A DNA stretch of 34,506 nucleotides from Pelargonium nanum (GCA_036897485.1 JAYMTF010000512.1:1-34506), one strand, 5' to 3'; counted from the stretch's first letter, positions 23,165 to 32,500 are shown. The notes: generated by a model from the sequence alone, not told the origin. Numbers and translations: made by a program.

Positions 23165-24724
23165 CTACACAGTACCATTGCTCTGCGCACCATTCTCTTC
23201 AACTTCTTTAACTACCGTTACCTTTCCATTAGCCTTAGCTTCAGCTTCTTGATCTTGTTTTTGTTCTTTACTTCCCAATTCTTGTACCTCTTTCTTGGCC
23301 TTTTCTTCTTCCTCCTCCTTCTTCTTCCTCGCCTCCTCCTTGGCCGTCTCCAAAGCCTCAATCAAACCCTCCAAACACCTCTCCTCCTCCTCAAACGACG
23401 ATTTTGCCATCAATTCCTCCGCCACATCCGCCGGAGTCATCTCAGTTTCCCCCAACAACCGCCCGATCTTATCGAACAGAGCGTGATGCTCCAAATTCAA
23501 GTAATTATACGCCAGAACCTTGAAAGCTTCGAAGGAGCAATACGAGAGCTCAATGTGCTTGTCCATCCTCCCCCTCCTGATCAGAGCCGGATCCAACTTG
23601 TCCACATAATTGGTGGTGAACACAATCAGCCTCTCGCCGCCGCAAGCCGACCACAATCCGTCGATGAAATTCAACAGCCCCGACAGCGTCACCTTGCTGT
23701 CCTTGCTCTTCCCCTCTTTCGCCGCCTTCTTCGCCGCCACCGGATCTTTCTCTTCCTCATCCTCTTCCTTCTTCTCCTCCTTCTTCCTCTGCCCCGTCAA
23801 ATCCAGCGAGCAATCAATGTCTTCAATCACAATGATGGACTTGCTCGAGGTCTCGATCAGGAGCTTCCGGAGCTCGGTATTGTCCTTGACGGTCGTCAAT
23901 TCGAGATCATAGATGTCGTAGTTCAAGAAATTGGCCATGGCGGCGATCATGGTGGACTTACCAGTTCCGGGAGGGCCGTAGAGGAGATAACCCCTCTTCC
24001 ACGCCTTCCCGATCTTCGCGTAGTACTCTTTCCCCTTGCTGAACTTGATCAGATCCTGTTTAATGTCCTTCTTCTTCTTCGCATCCATGGCGAGGGTATC
24101 AAACGACGCCGGATGCTCGAAAACGACATGGCTCCATTTGGTCCTCTTGTAGCCGCCCCAGCTGTCGCTGGAGTTGTTGGTGTAGAGCTTCCGCTGGCGG
24201 TTCTTCACCGCAATGGCCTTCCCCTGGTCCATCACGTGTTTGAGGTACGATTCGGTGACGGTGTCGCGGTGGCTCCGGTGGAAGGTGAGCGTGTAGTAGC
24301 GCTTCTCCTCGGAGGAGGGGTAGAAGGAGATGGACTGGTTTTTGGAGATTGTTTTGGAGGAGACCCACCAGAGCTTGACGCCGTGGAAGTCGTCGGTGAC
24401 CTCCTCCTGGTCGTCCATGCTGAGGACGAGGGAGTGGCTGTCCTTGACGACGTCGGCTTTGAGGCGCTTCGCGGCCTTGGAGGAGTTGGTGCTCAGGTAG
24501 TTCTCGATGGCGGTGTAGGCCGGGCTGCGCTTGAGGTGCTCGCCGGAGAACTCGTGGACCTTGATTTGGATGTAGGGGTAGACGAAGCCGACCCATTTGC
24601 GAGTGTACCGTTGGATGTATTTTCTGAGGTCGTACGGGAAGTATTGCTGGAACATGGCCCAGATGAACATCACTCCGGCGATGGTCGATCCCAGTTGAGT
24701 GAACATCTCACTGGAGGTCAACAT
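23165..24724 (-). CDS. BCS1-type AAA-ATPase (AATP1/ASD-like), tandem copy 2
   Basis: An intronless 519-residue protein counted from the ATG at 24724. The frame is open up to an ATG at 24802, but a strong minus-strand TATA box (TATATAAA, 24765-24772) lies between, so the longer start would be upstream of transcription. Met7 (24706) is also possible. Order of parts: hydrophobic anchor at about 11-24, AAA-associated region at about 25-210 (VVFEHPASF), Walker A GPPGTGKST at 250-258, Walker B IIVIEDID at 297-304, FTTN at 369-372, RRGRMD at 383-388. An acidic/Lys insert at about 312-343 and a long Glu/Lys coiled-coil-like tail (about 460-495) close it. It is closely similar to the gene at 18887-20428 across the core and divergent in insert and tail. 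Function as for that paralogue. Confidence 0.93.
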   Translation of the reverse strand: MLTSSEMFTQLGSTIAGVMFIWAMFQQYFPYDLRKYIQRYTRKWVGFVYPYIQIKVHEFSGEHLKRSPAYTAIENYLSTNSSKAAKRLKADVVKDSHSLVLSMDDQEEVTDDFHGVKLWWVSSKTISKNQSISFYPSSEEKRYYTLTFHRSHRDTVTESYLKHVMDQGKAIAVKNRQRKLYTNNSSDSWGGYKRTKWSHVVFEHPASFDTLAMDAKKKKDIKQDLIKFSKGKEYYAKIGKAWKRGYLLYGPPGTGKSTMIAAMANFLNYDIYDLELTTVKDNTELRKLLIETSSKSIIVIEDIDCSLDLTGQRKKEEKKEEDEEEKDPVAAKKAAKEGKSKDSKVTLSGLLNFIDGLWSACGGERLIVFTTNYVDKLDPALIRRGRMDKHIELSYCSFEAFKVLAYNYLNLEHHALFDKIGRLLGETEMTPADVAEELMAKSSFEEEERCLEGLIEALETAKEEARKKKEEEEEKAKKEVQELGSKEQKQDQEAEAKANGKVTVVKEVEENGAQSNGTV

Positions 24725-24764
24725 TTTTAGAATAATTTTGTTTTTGTTGCAGAGGAGATGGGGG

Positions 24765-24772
24765 TTTATATA
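24765..24772 (-). promoter_or_regulatory. TATA box that decides the start of AAA-ATPase copy 2
   Basis: TATATAAA on the minus strand is 41 bases from the ATG at 24724. It predicts transcription from about 24735-24740, which excludes the in-frame ATG at 24802. Confidence 0.65.
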
Positions 24773-24802
24773 GGGATGGTTTTGGCTTTTCTTGCTCACC
24801 AA

Positions 24803-25539
24803 TCCACTGGTTGCTCTGTTGTTTCTGTGTAGCTTCCTCTGTTTTTGTTTTGGACTGACTTGGTGTTGCTGAGCAGGCGGGCTCGTGCTATATATGACCT
24901 ATAAGATCAGAGACGAGCCTCCAGTCTTGACTTCTTTACATTAATTTATGCTAATTTAGACATGTAGAGACAAAAGTGGAGCAGTTGCAAGGTTTTATAG
25001 CTTTTGAAAACTCAAAAAGGATACAAACCACTTGAATTAAATTTCGATGAAAGTGTTTGGGAAAGCAGAGACTCGACTTGTGATCCGAATAATTGTAGTT
25101 GTGTTTTGATAATAGACTAATTAGTAATTAATTACAAGTGTAACAGAGGAATTAGGTCAAGTTTGGTTTGTTTTGATGGTGGTGATGTAAGAAGATGACA
25201 TCATGAGCTGAAATGCATATCACGAATTATAGGAACAATTTAGGTAAAGGTGTGATCGTGCAATTAAGTGGTGACGTGTCCTTTGGTCATTGGCGGAAGA
25301 AGATTCATTCACACCTATATACGGGGCCTACAAAAGATTGGACTAGAACTAATGGTCCCTTGGTTGTGAAGTAAAGAGAGGGGAGGCTTTTGTTTACGAA
25401 TCATTGTCCACTTATTGTAAATTGCTCAAAGAAGCATTAAGTATTGTTAATGTGATTATATTACAATTATTTGTTAAGACTAGTATTTTTCTAAGTGATG
25501 ATGTGCACGTGGTGCTATTATAATTAATAAACCGAAAGA
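24803..25539. other. Upstream region of AAA-ATPase copy 2, no gene
   Basis: AT-rich DNA with no coding signal that I recognise. Confidence 0.4.
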
Positions 25540-25671
25540 ATGAACGAAGATCAGTCACTTAAATTGTTGAAAAGAATAAAAAGCCGTTTTATTTCAACTA
25601 TAAAAAAACATACTTTTAATTTGAGAAATAGTCAAACTAGTAATAGTCAAAAAACCATTGTTTTTGACTTA

Positions 25672-25768
25672 TCCGATCGAAAATCTATGGCTAGAACTTA
25701 TAGCGGGGTCTCGAAAAACAAGTAATTTTCTCTGGGCTATTATCCTTTTTTTAGGTTCATTCGCATTC
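25672..25768 (+). pseudogene. ycf4: Chloroplast-derived insertion with the 5' part of ycf4
   Basis: In one frame this reads [17 protein letters not shown] followed by [12 protein letters not shown] and a stop. It matches the N-terminal part of chloroplast Ycf4 (photosystem I assembly factor), including its first membrane span. The native ATG region is altered, and similarity stops inside the first span at about 25768, so it cannot be functional. The upstream AT-rich bases (about 25540-25671) may be the chloroplast psaI-ycf4 spacer carried along, but I could not verify that. It is best read as a nuclear plastid-DNA fragment. Confidence 0.75.
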
Positions 25769-25771
25769 TAA

Positions 25772-26640
25772 TCATTTAAAATTTGAAATCTTTTCATAAA
25801 ATATATACCAATTAATTTCAAGATATAACAAAAAAAAGGCATATATGATCATTCACGTCATCACGTTTGTTTTTGGTTTAAAGAGTTGAAGACAAACTCA
25901 ACATCAAGAGGCAAAAAGATGTACGCACATTTGGCTAGAGGATTCACAGTTTGAGGAGTTAGTTTATAATTAACTAATGGTGCACGAGCTCAAAAAGTGC
26001 TAGAAATATTTGCTTAGTAGTTGTTATTTGTGAAAATGTTGCATCATAAAATTGTGTCCATGTCTTGAGGAGCAAGTTTAGGCAAGAGTTTCCGAGTTTG
26101 TTGTCTGTGTCACTATGTCCATATGATTAGCTTCCATTTCTAGATGGTGAATCCACTTTCGCATGTTGTTGATTAGTTGATGTCAAGAAGTATTTTATGT
26201 TAGTTTGTTGCGTTTTTAAAAGTCAGTTATGAATATTTGAATTTTAAGAAAATTCTGTAAAAGCTTGAGTTGTTCTTGTTACTCTTTTATTTGCTAGTTT
26301 TTAACACTAATATTAGAGCCAGGTGAGCAAAAATTGAGCAATATGAAAGTACAGTTCTTATCTTTCTAATGGTTACACAAGTCATTGCAACAACAATGAT
26401 AATTGCCATCAATATGAAGATCTATGAAGATATAATGCAAGACATCACTATTTTGTAGAAGATTCTTCAATCAATGACTCCAATATTCTACTTCATTGTG
26501 TTCTCTATTAAAGAATATATAGATATTGGTTCTTACTTCGTTCATGAAGACATAATAAACCAATAAGAATGTCAAGTTAATTTCTATATTGAAGAAGGTG
26601 AAATGTACCAAGTGTTACTCTACGCACCGCACTAGAGCTC
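25772..26640 (+). mobile_element. Possible Ty1/copia relic with primer-binding site
   Basis: TATTAGAGCCAGG at about 26311-26323 resembles the plant initiator-Met-tRNA primer site TGGTATCAGAGCC. It is preceded by a T-rich stretch (about 25980-26305) that could be the end of a degenerate LTR. No gag or pol motif survives downstream. Confidence 0.3.
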
Positions 26641-27980
26641 TTGATGACCCAAATCAAGTCATGTTCAATGATTTGGGTATATTCTCTAAGAAATTGTGTT
26701 TACCACTATAGTGTTTATCTTGAACCCTTTATATTGATTTGGCAAGAGGTGTTTTGCATATTTGTCCACTTCCAAATGATTGTGTGCTATGTACACCGCC
26801 AGGCCCAAATCTTGCTCGCTAGTCAGCTAGGCACCTTAACTATACGTAGATGGTCAACTGGGGCATTTGGACGTTTACGATTGTTATTTGGTTGGGACAA
26901 TTCCCCTTTCGATGATGGATGCCTATCAGTGTGACTGTGTGATGTTGGGGATGTTCTTCTTTAGTTCCTCGTGAGGCATGAGTATTGTGGTCTTTGATTT
27001 TGTGATGCCTTACCTTCTTCTTTGTTGCGTAATATCGTCTTATGGTCGTTCTCACGCTACTCACGATCTTTCGTTGTCTTGATGATGACCCAAGTTTGGG
27101 GCCACGACCAAGAATTTTCCTTCTTAACTGGACATGATGTTTCAGTCCAACCAGAGGACCCGGTTCAACCAGCACCTGGTAGGCATGGTCACGTGTATCA
27201 AAATATGTTCAAATGAGGCTTTACATTTCCACCCTATTTTTTCGTCTTGTTCCACTCATTTTATGCCCAATTCCTAAAATATGAAAACCAGCTTTCAAAA
27301 TTTCTATATTGCAAAACAGACAACATCGCCCTAGAATGGTTTTTACAAAATTTAGATTCGTCCATCCTATACACTCGAATAGGATAAAATTCATTAATTG
27401 CTCCATCTTTGCTAAAACCCTTCCAGTTATAATTAATATTTATTTTTCTGCTTTGTTGGATATTATCAACTATAGCAATGTTGAGTTTCTGACCTCTCAA
27501 CTATAACAATTTTGTATAAGAATTTTAAAAGATAATTAAAATATCTTTAAAATATTTTGAATATTTTATGTTAAATTGAAACTTATTTAATTTAGTTCCA
27601 TAAACTATATCTCAAATAATGAATTGATATATTTTGTCTTGTCCATGTCATGTTTGAGATTACGAGTTGCACATATGATCTTTCAATCATGCAGTACTTT
27701 CCAATGCCAAACTCTAGCACTTTAGCTAAAATGAAATCTTAATGCACAACATCCAAACATCACCTTAATATCCTCTCTTCAGTTCTGACAAAAATCACCT
27801 TAATATTTATTTCACATAAATAAAATTGTGTTCAGTAGATGGTTATGATGGTTAAATTAAAAACAGTTAGGATTGCCGATCAAATTTATTTATGGGTGTA
27901 ATCAGAAAATTAACAAAGTCAAAAGCAAATAAAAATCTTAAAAAATAAACACAGGCTGTACGAATTAAAAAAAATAACTT
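26641..27980. other. Spacer, no gene seen
   Basis: Open frames of 97 codons (26641-26934, +) and 111 codons (26840-27175, -) show no family features. AT-rich DNA follows from 27200. The stretch just below 27981 would be the 3' end of the snoRNA precursor. Confidence 0.4.
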
Positions 27981-28082
27981 ATTCTGCTCAGAAAATATGA
28001 ATTTTAATCTCATTGATTTTCTGAAAACAAAAAATCTCTGAAGTCTGACATGTGAATATATCATAATTCATCACAGCAGAAT
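27981..28082 (-). ncRNA. C/D-box snoRNA candidate 4, 25S rRNA guide
   Basis: On the minus strand the RNA opens with ATTCTGCT, has box C TGATGA (28073-28068) and box D CTGA (27991-27988), and closes with AGCAGAAT: a perfect 8-bp terminal stem next to the two boxes. Inside, CACATGTCAGACT (about 28055-28043) is complementary over 13 bases to AGUCUGACAUGUG of plant 25S rRNA (recalled sequence). The D' box after it is degenerate, so the exact methylated base is uncertain. At about 102 bases it is in the normal size range. It is the last member of a cluster with spacers of about 60-66 bases. Confidence 0.72.
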
Positions 28083-28147
28083 CAAAATTCAAAAAAACAG
28101 ATACAAATTACATGAACAAGAAAAATCAGAAACAAAACATTATCAAC

Positions 28148-28235
28148 GAGCTCTCATTAACATAAATTTTGTCCACTCATAAATTGAATCGGAATAGCGT
28201 ATATTGCCATTTTCAGGCATATAATCACAGAGCCC
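28148..28235 (-). ncRNA. C/D-box snoRNA candidate 3, 18S rRNA guide
   Basis: On the minus strand GGGCTCT (28235-28229) pairs with AGAGCTC (28154-28148) over 7 bases (one G-U). Between lie box C GTGATTA (28228-28222, one change from consensus) and a D box reading ATGA instead of CTGA (28157-28154). The element AATATACGCTATT is complementary over 13 bases to AAUAGCGUAUAUU of 18S rRNA (recalled) and is followed by CCGA as a D'-like box. The imperfect boxes lower confidence; complementarity, stem geometry and regular spacing in the cluster raise it. It could be U36-related, which guides in this part of 18S rRNA, but I am not sure. Confidence 0.58.
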
Positions 28236-28294
28236 TAAAAAAAACTGTAACTGAGAATGTAAAAAAGAAATTGATACTACTAAAGATATACGAA

Positions 28295-28369
28295 GAGATC
28301 AGAGTAGGTTAAAAGTTTGTCGTCAATGTTTAATCAGAAACACGGACCAATTGTTGCTCATCATATCTC
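28295..28369 (-). ncRNA. C/D-box snoRNA candidate 2, 25S rRNA guide
   Basis: On the minus strand: a GAGA/TCTC closing stem, box C ATGATGA (28364-28358), the guide TTGGTCCGTGTTT, a perfect D' box CTGA (28337-28334), a C'-like TGACGA (28325-28320) and box D CTGA (28302-28299), 75 bases in all. The guide is complementary over 13 bases to AAACACGGACCAA of 25S rRNA (recalled, highly conserved). By the D'+5 rule it would direct methylation of the A in AAACA. I believe this is the site served by yeast snR60 and human U80, but have not checked. The guide before box D matches no rRNA I can recall. This is the best-supported member of the cluster. Confidence 0.85.
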
Positions 28370-28435
28370 AAAACAATACAAACACACAAATTTTGAAAGA
28401 TTAAGAGAAACTCATAAATAGAAGAAAACTCGAGA

Positions 28436-28520
28436 GAAACATCAGAGACTTAAATACTAAGAATCATGGATTCAATTTGAACCCATCATATTGTTGCAGT
28501 ATTTTCTCATCATTTGATTG
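28436..28520 (-). ncRNA. C/D-box snoRNA candidate 1, weaker
   Basis: On the minus strand, box C ATGATGA (28513-28507) and box D CTGA (28445-28442) are 72 bases apart. The candidate is about 66 bases upstream of the next snoRNA, matching the spacing in the rest of the cluster. The element ACTGCAACAA, six bases after box C, is complementary over 10 bases to UUGUUGCAGU of 18S rRNA, just beside candidate 3's target. The closing stem is weak, D' would be ATGA, and a local hairpin (ATGGGTTC with GAATCCAT) lies in the middle. Ten bases of complementarity can be chance. Confidence 0.4.
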
Positions 28521-28673
28521 CTCAAACAAACATATGCATCTGAAAATAAAGAAAAATATGAAGTAGAAATTTTACTGCGAAACCACAGATGGCAGAGAGG
28601 TTGAAGAAGAGATGTAAGCAGATGCAATAATAAGTTGAGGAGCGATGTGAGTATAAATAGTGTAGTACTATCC

Positions 28674-28800
28674 AAACCCTAGATCCAACGGTTAAATCTT
28701 TTTGCGGAGCCGCCGTCATCGCTGCATATGCAAATGCAATGGGCTGAGTGTGTTTTCGAAAATCATTAGGCCCAAAGAAGGCCTACCCTTTAAAGCCCAA
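28674..28800 (-). promoter_or_regulatory. Telobox/site II promoter of the snoRNA cluster
   Basis: AAACCCTA (telobox) lies at 28674-28681. On the minus strand TGGGCCTA (28775-28768) and TTGGGCTTT (about 28800-28792) are site II elements. This pair is typical of plant snoRNA-cluster and ribosomal-protein promoters. A TATA-like TATTTATA (minus strand, about 28659-28652) would start a precursor near 28620-28630, ahead of all four snoRNA candidates. Confidence 0.6.
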
Positions 28801-29445
28801 CAGTTGAGTGTTTGTGAAAATTACATGCCAACACAATGCATGTACCAATTAAATGCAATGGTTTTGCTACCTCTAAACTAACATTTTTTAGTCTTTAGTC
28901 TATAATGCTGGATTTGGTACTACACTACTTTTTTTTAATATAACCAATGTCACTATTTGTAGCTTGTTTTGATGTGTTACGTCATCTTATGGTGACATGT
29001 TATTATCATGTAACTTGAATTTTTTGTTTATGTCATCCTTTAGCTGTGATAGATGAGACAACAACGTTTCATTTTTTAAGGCAACCACACTCAAAACGAC
29101 GTCGTTTTGGCGTTCTTATCTCAAAAAAAGAAAAAAGTAATGTTGTCGTTCTATATATCACAGTTGGAGTGTGATGTGTACTGCTGATGTGACCAAAATC
29201 TTAAGTTGCATGACGACATGTCACATCAAAATTGCATACAACCAGTAACGTGAATTTAATAAAAAATTTGGAGTCCTAAAGTTCAAAACCGACTAAACTC
29301 TATTTAGATGATAAAACAGAAAAAAGAGCGTCAATGCAGGAGAACCAAAATCATTTAACCCTTTAATAACAAACACGTTATTTGGTTATATATTTTGATT
29401 GTGAAGCTCATCTTGGTTATTTGGTTATTTATCAATCTTATATAG
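28801..29445. repeat. Spacer with imperfect inverted repeat and palindrome
   Basis: TTTTGATGTGTTACGTCAT near 28967 and CATGACGACATGTCACATCA near 29209 form an imperfect inverted repeat, a possible old MITE. CAAAACGACGTCGTTTTG (29092-29109) is a perfect 18-base palindrome with a GACGTC core. ATTTTGATTGTGAAGCTCAT at 29392 is repeated at 29461 within the thaumatin-like gene. No gene is seen. Confidence 0.4.
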
Positions 29446-29484
29446 TTACATGGATGTATTATTTTGATTGTGAAGCTCATCTTG
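29392..29484. repeat. 24-bp direct repeat at the 3' end of the thaumatin-like gene
   Basis: The copies at 29392-29415 and 29461-29484 are identical and 69 bases apart. The inner copy encodes the DELHNQN part of the protein; the outer copy is downstream of the stop codon. Confidence 0.85.
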
Positions 29485-30332
29485 TTGACCCCAAGCTGAA
29501 GGACAAAAGGTGAGCACATAGTCATTGGAAGCACAGCTCACCAACGGTGATGGGTTGTCAAAGGCATAGCTATAATAAGCCGGACATGCCTCCTTGAACA
29601 TGGTGGAGTACAAGCTCGGCTTGCACTTTTCCGGGCTCCCGTGCTCGTTCCGGCAGCAGAAATTGTCCAAATTAAAGGCCAAGCACGCACTCTTGCACGC
29701 CACTACTTCCCCATTTTTGTTCACCACCTGAAGCTCCGCGGGACACGAACTTTTCAAATCTCTCGAGCACCCGGAAATGCTACATTTCGGCGAAGCCGGA
29801 TTCGATGTCACCGCGACGGGGAGGTTATAGCCGTCCACCAAGCTCACGTCGTAGAAGCTGGGCTTGCCCTTGTCCGCTTGCACAGAAATTTCTATTAGTG
29901 TCACCGGAGGAGTGCCTATGAGTCCGTTACAGGCCAACCGGCCGTCGCAGTCGCCGGTTTCGCAGGCGGGTTTCCAGTTGGAGTTGAAGTTGCAGCCTGT
30001 TCTGGCCCAAATCCGGCCGCTCCACGACGGCGGGGCTGAGATGCGGCGGATCTGGCCGGAGGGGAGGGAAAAGCCGCCGTCGCCGATAACTGGATGGCCG
30101 GTGTTGGGGGCTGTGGCGGGCCATATGGGGAAGGGGCATTTGTTGTGGAAACGGAATGTGACTGATGGGTCTGCAATTACCAAATGGCCTGCAAAGAAAA
30201 TGAGGGAAAAAAAAAAGTACATCAAATATAAGGAATTGATTGAAACATGAGAAAATTTGAAGTTATACCAGAGAGTAACGCGATGCAGAGACAAATGAGG
30301 AAGAGAAAGCAGGTTGTAGAGGACTGATCCAT
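29446..30332 (-). CDS. Secreted thaumatin-like protein (PR-5 family), two exons
   Basis: Exon 1 is 30332-30269 and exon 2 is 30188-29446, joined by a GT-AG intron; the product has 268 residues. The frame open back to 30348 reads through the intron and misses the signal peptide. The spliced frame starts MDQSSTTCF and continues with a hydrophobic stretch to about residue 27, a good signal peptide. The mature part has 16 cysteines, the thaumatin number, and a close variant of the family signature at CETGDCDG. It lacks a long C-terminal extension or membrane tail, so it should be apoplastic. Family members can bind or degrade beta-1,3-glucan and many respond to pathogens; activity here is unproven. 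A minus-strand TATA box (30381-30373) fits the start. The last codons lie in a duplicated 24-base segment. Confidence 0.92.
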
Positions 30333-30372
30333 TGAGGAAATGTTTCACTTGTAATTGGATGGATTTGGAAAA

Positions 30373-30381
30373 TATTTATAG
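30373..30381 (-). promoter_or_regulatory. TATA box of the thaumatin-like gene
   Basis: The minus strand reads CTATAAATA about 45 bases before the ATG at 30332. This supports that start over the ATG at 30348. Confidence 0.6.
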
Positions 30382-30399
30382 TCATGAATAAAAAATTAT

Positions 30400-32500
30400 G
30401 TAGTGGTGGAGGTGGTTGAGGTTATGGTTCAATTGCAATTCAAGATTTGATGTGGAAAATCTTTAGAGGAAAGAAAAGTAACATCATTCTCTAATGATCC
30501 CACAATTGGAAGAAAACCAAGAAATTAACGTCAAGAAAACCAACTAACATATGTTGGGCCAAACGAGTTAAACACTTTGGATTTTTTTTAAGGTCTCAAG
30601 TTTTGTCAACGATATGTGGTAAAATTTTGGGGTTAAAGAAGAGAGTTATTTCATGTTGTGTAGCTCAACTGATAAAAAAACGTCAAGAAAAACAAGACAC
30701 ACGTGCGTGGTTTGCTCTTTTGTTGTTGGCGGTCAAGATTGGAGTGACAAAGCTTTTGTTCATGTCTTCATGAGGACTATGTCTCACCTTCCTTGTTCAC
30801 GGGGAAGTTTGTACAACCTTAGCCTTGGCTTGACAATTTCGGGCACATCCATAAGTGCAGATGCGTGCCTCGGGCAAGGACTTCGGGTGCGACCCATGGC
30901 TTGGGGTGCGCGTGATGGCTATGGGCAAGATCATGCATTCGTGGTTCAGGGCCAAGCCCACAAATATGCCTGTGTAAAATTTAGATGACGTGACGCTCAT
31001 GCGCCACATGTCGCATCGTCATTGCTCATATAACTTATGATTTTTCAGGTAACATCAGTTATCCCCCACTACAAACGATTTTGATATGAAAATTTGCCAT
31101 TGATTATCTTCGATGTTTGTCTTATTGTTAGGCTTAAATTGAGAGTTGAGGTAGTTTCTTCTCATAATCTCATATTTTGGAGATTTCTTTTGAGAGATTC
31201 TCTCCCAAGATTCCCCTGGAAATGAACTTTGAAACTCGCTTGTTTGCGTCCCACGCTATGCCAAGGGAGTTTTCTTGTTTCCCAGGCTTTGTGGCTCTTG
31301 TGTTCTTTTTCCCATACTCAGATAAATTGAGCGTTTTTTTCTTCTTTTTTTTGGAGTTTGCTCTTCCAAACTACCTTCCCAACTTCATTTCATACTTTTT
31401 TTTTTGGATAAGCAACACTACACCCATTTCCCATACGTAGGCAAATATTGTTCATCTTTCTCTAAACTCATTCTCACACTTAGATATTTTTTTTCTGAAA
31501 TTTCCTCTCTCTACTTGGTGGATTCTTGGAGATTCAATCCCGAGCATTGAAGGAGGGGCTTGGAAACACATTCTTGAAGTGAGTAGATCGGCCCTCGGGA
31601 GCTTATATTCTTGCTCCTCATACTCATTGGAACACCTCCTCAGAATTTCATGACTCAAATGTAACAATTGTTTATGTGTTTGATTAATTTAAAAGGCCAA
31701 AATCGTGTTATTGGTTGGACTCTATAGGTTAGTCGTGACGAGGTCATGTCGTGAAAATGAAGCTCATTGTGACGAACTGGATAATCAAGTAAGCTCGGGG
31801 TGTATGATTGACATATTTGATGATGTGGTGCCATTTTTTTATTAATTTAGTTGGACCTATGCGAATATTAGTTTGCCGCTATTTCATTTTCTATGTATAT
31901 ATTTGTACGGAGAAAAACACAAAATGATTACATGTAGAGAAAAATGAATTTAAGCTACATAATTTTTAACTTAGAATAAGCCAAGCCAATAATGTGATGA
32001 TACCTTATTAAATTTCAAAATATAATTTGGTTTAAACTCCTTGAATCCTTACATGTATGCTAATAAATTTCAAAAACATGAATAGTTAATTATGTCCAAC
32101 TTTTCCTCTACTCTCATCTTATTTTTTGCCACCTCATCCATTTGGGTCTTGGGAATACCCAATGGAATCTCAAATCCATTACTTGCACTTCAAAAATCCA
32201 CTACACTACACCTCACCTCACTACCAAACCAACAACGCTACCATAATACCAACTCAGCCCCATTCACAATCAAAAGCATCATCGTCGACTCAAAATCAAA
32301 CGAACGGCGTCTGATCGTCAATTACAATAGTCCCGGCTGCACCAAACAACACCCGGTCGAACCGGAGTAACGGTATTGGCTGATGGGGTCGTGCGTGTTT
32401 ACGAACGTGTTAGTAAAAATGTGAATGGCTTTTGTCGTCCTCGTAACTCCCAAACATGGCCTCCTGTGTTTTATTTTGTTTTTGTCTCCAAGCTGTAACA
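30400..32500. other. Spacer, no gene seen
   Basis: About 2 kb without a convincing gene. A GC-richer island at about 30780-31030 could be an old repeat. TGTAGCTCAACTGATAAAAA at about 30659 resembles an A-box-like SINE head, but no B box follows. T-rich low-complexity tracts lie at 31330-31420. Frames of 87 codons (31177) and 92 codons (32092) are composition-driven and match nothing I know. Confidence 0.45.

Noticed and set aside
23249..24730. A 493-codon open frame on the plus strand opposite AAA-ATPase copy 2
   Set aside because: It mirrors the strongly coding minus strand; the product is a Leu/Val/Gly-rich translation with no family features. The frames at 19454-20083 and 20102-20401 opposite copy 1 are the same effect.
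24725..24802. N-terminal extension of AAA-ATPase copy 2 to an ATG at 24802
   Set aside because: A strong TATA box (24765-24772) lies downstream of that ATG, and the extra 26 residues do not resemble the family.
28472..28719. Two 65-67-codon open frames on the minus strand
   Set aside because: They have no family features and overlap the snoRNA promoter region and candidate 1; the non-coding reading explains the region better.
30189..30348. Single-exon reading of the thaumatin-like gene starting at 30348
   Set aside because: It reads through a clear GT-AG intron (30268-30189) in the wrong frame for exon 1 and lacks a clean signal peptide; the spliced start at 30332 gives one.
30655..30690. 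SINE-like head TGTAGCTCAACTGATAAAAA
   Set aside because: Only an A-box-like word is present; no B box or target duplication was seen.
32092..32370. A 92-codon open frame upstream of the kinase
   Set aside because: Low-complexity Ser/Thr/Asn-rich product without family features; most likely kinase promoter DNA.
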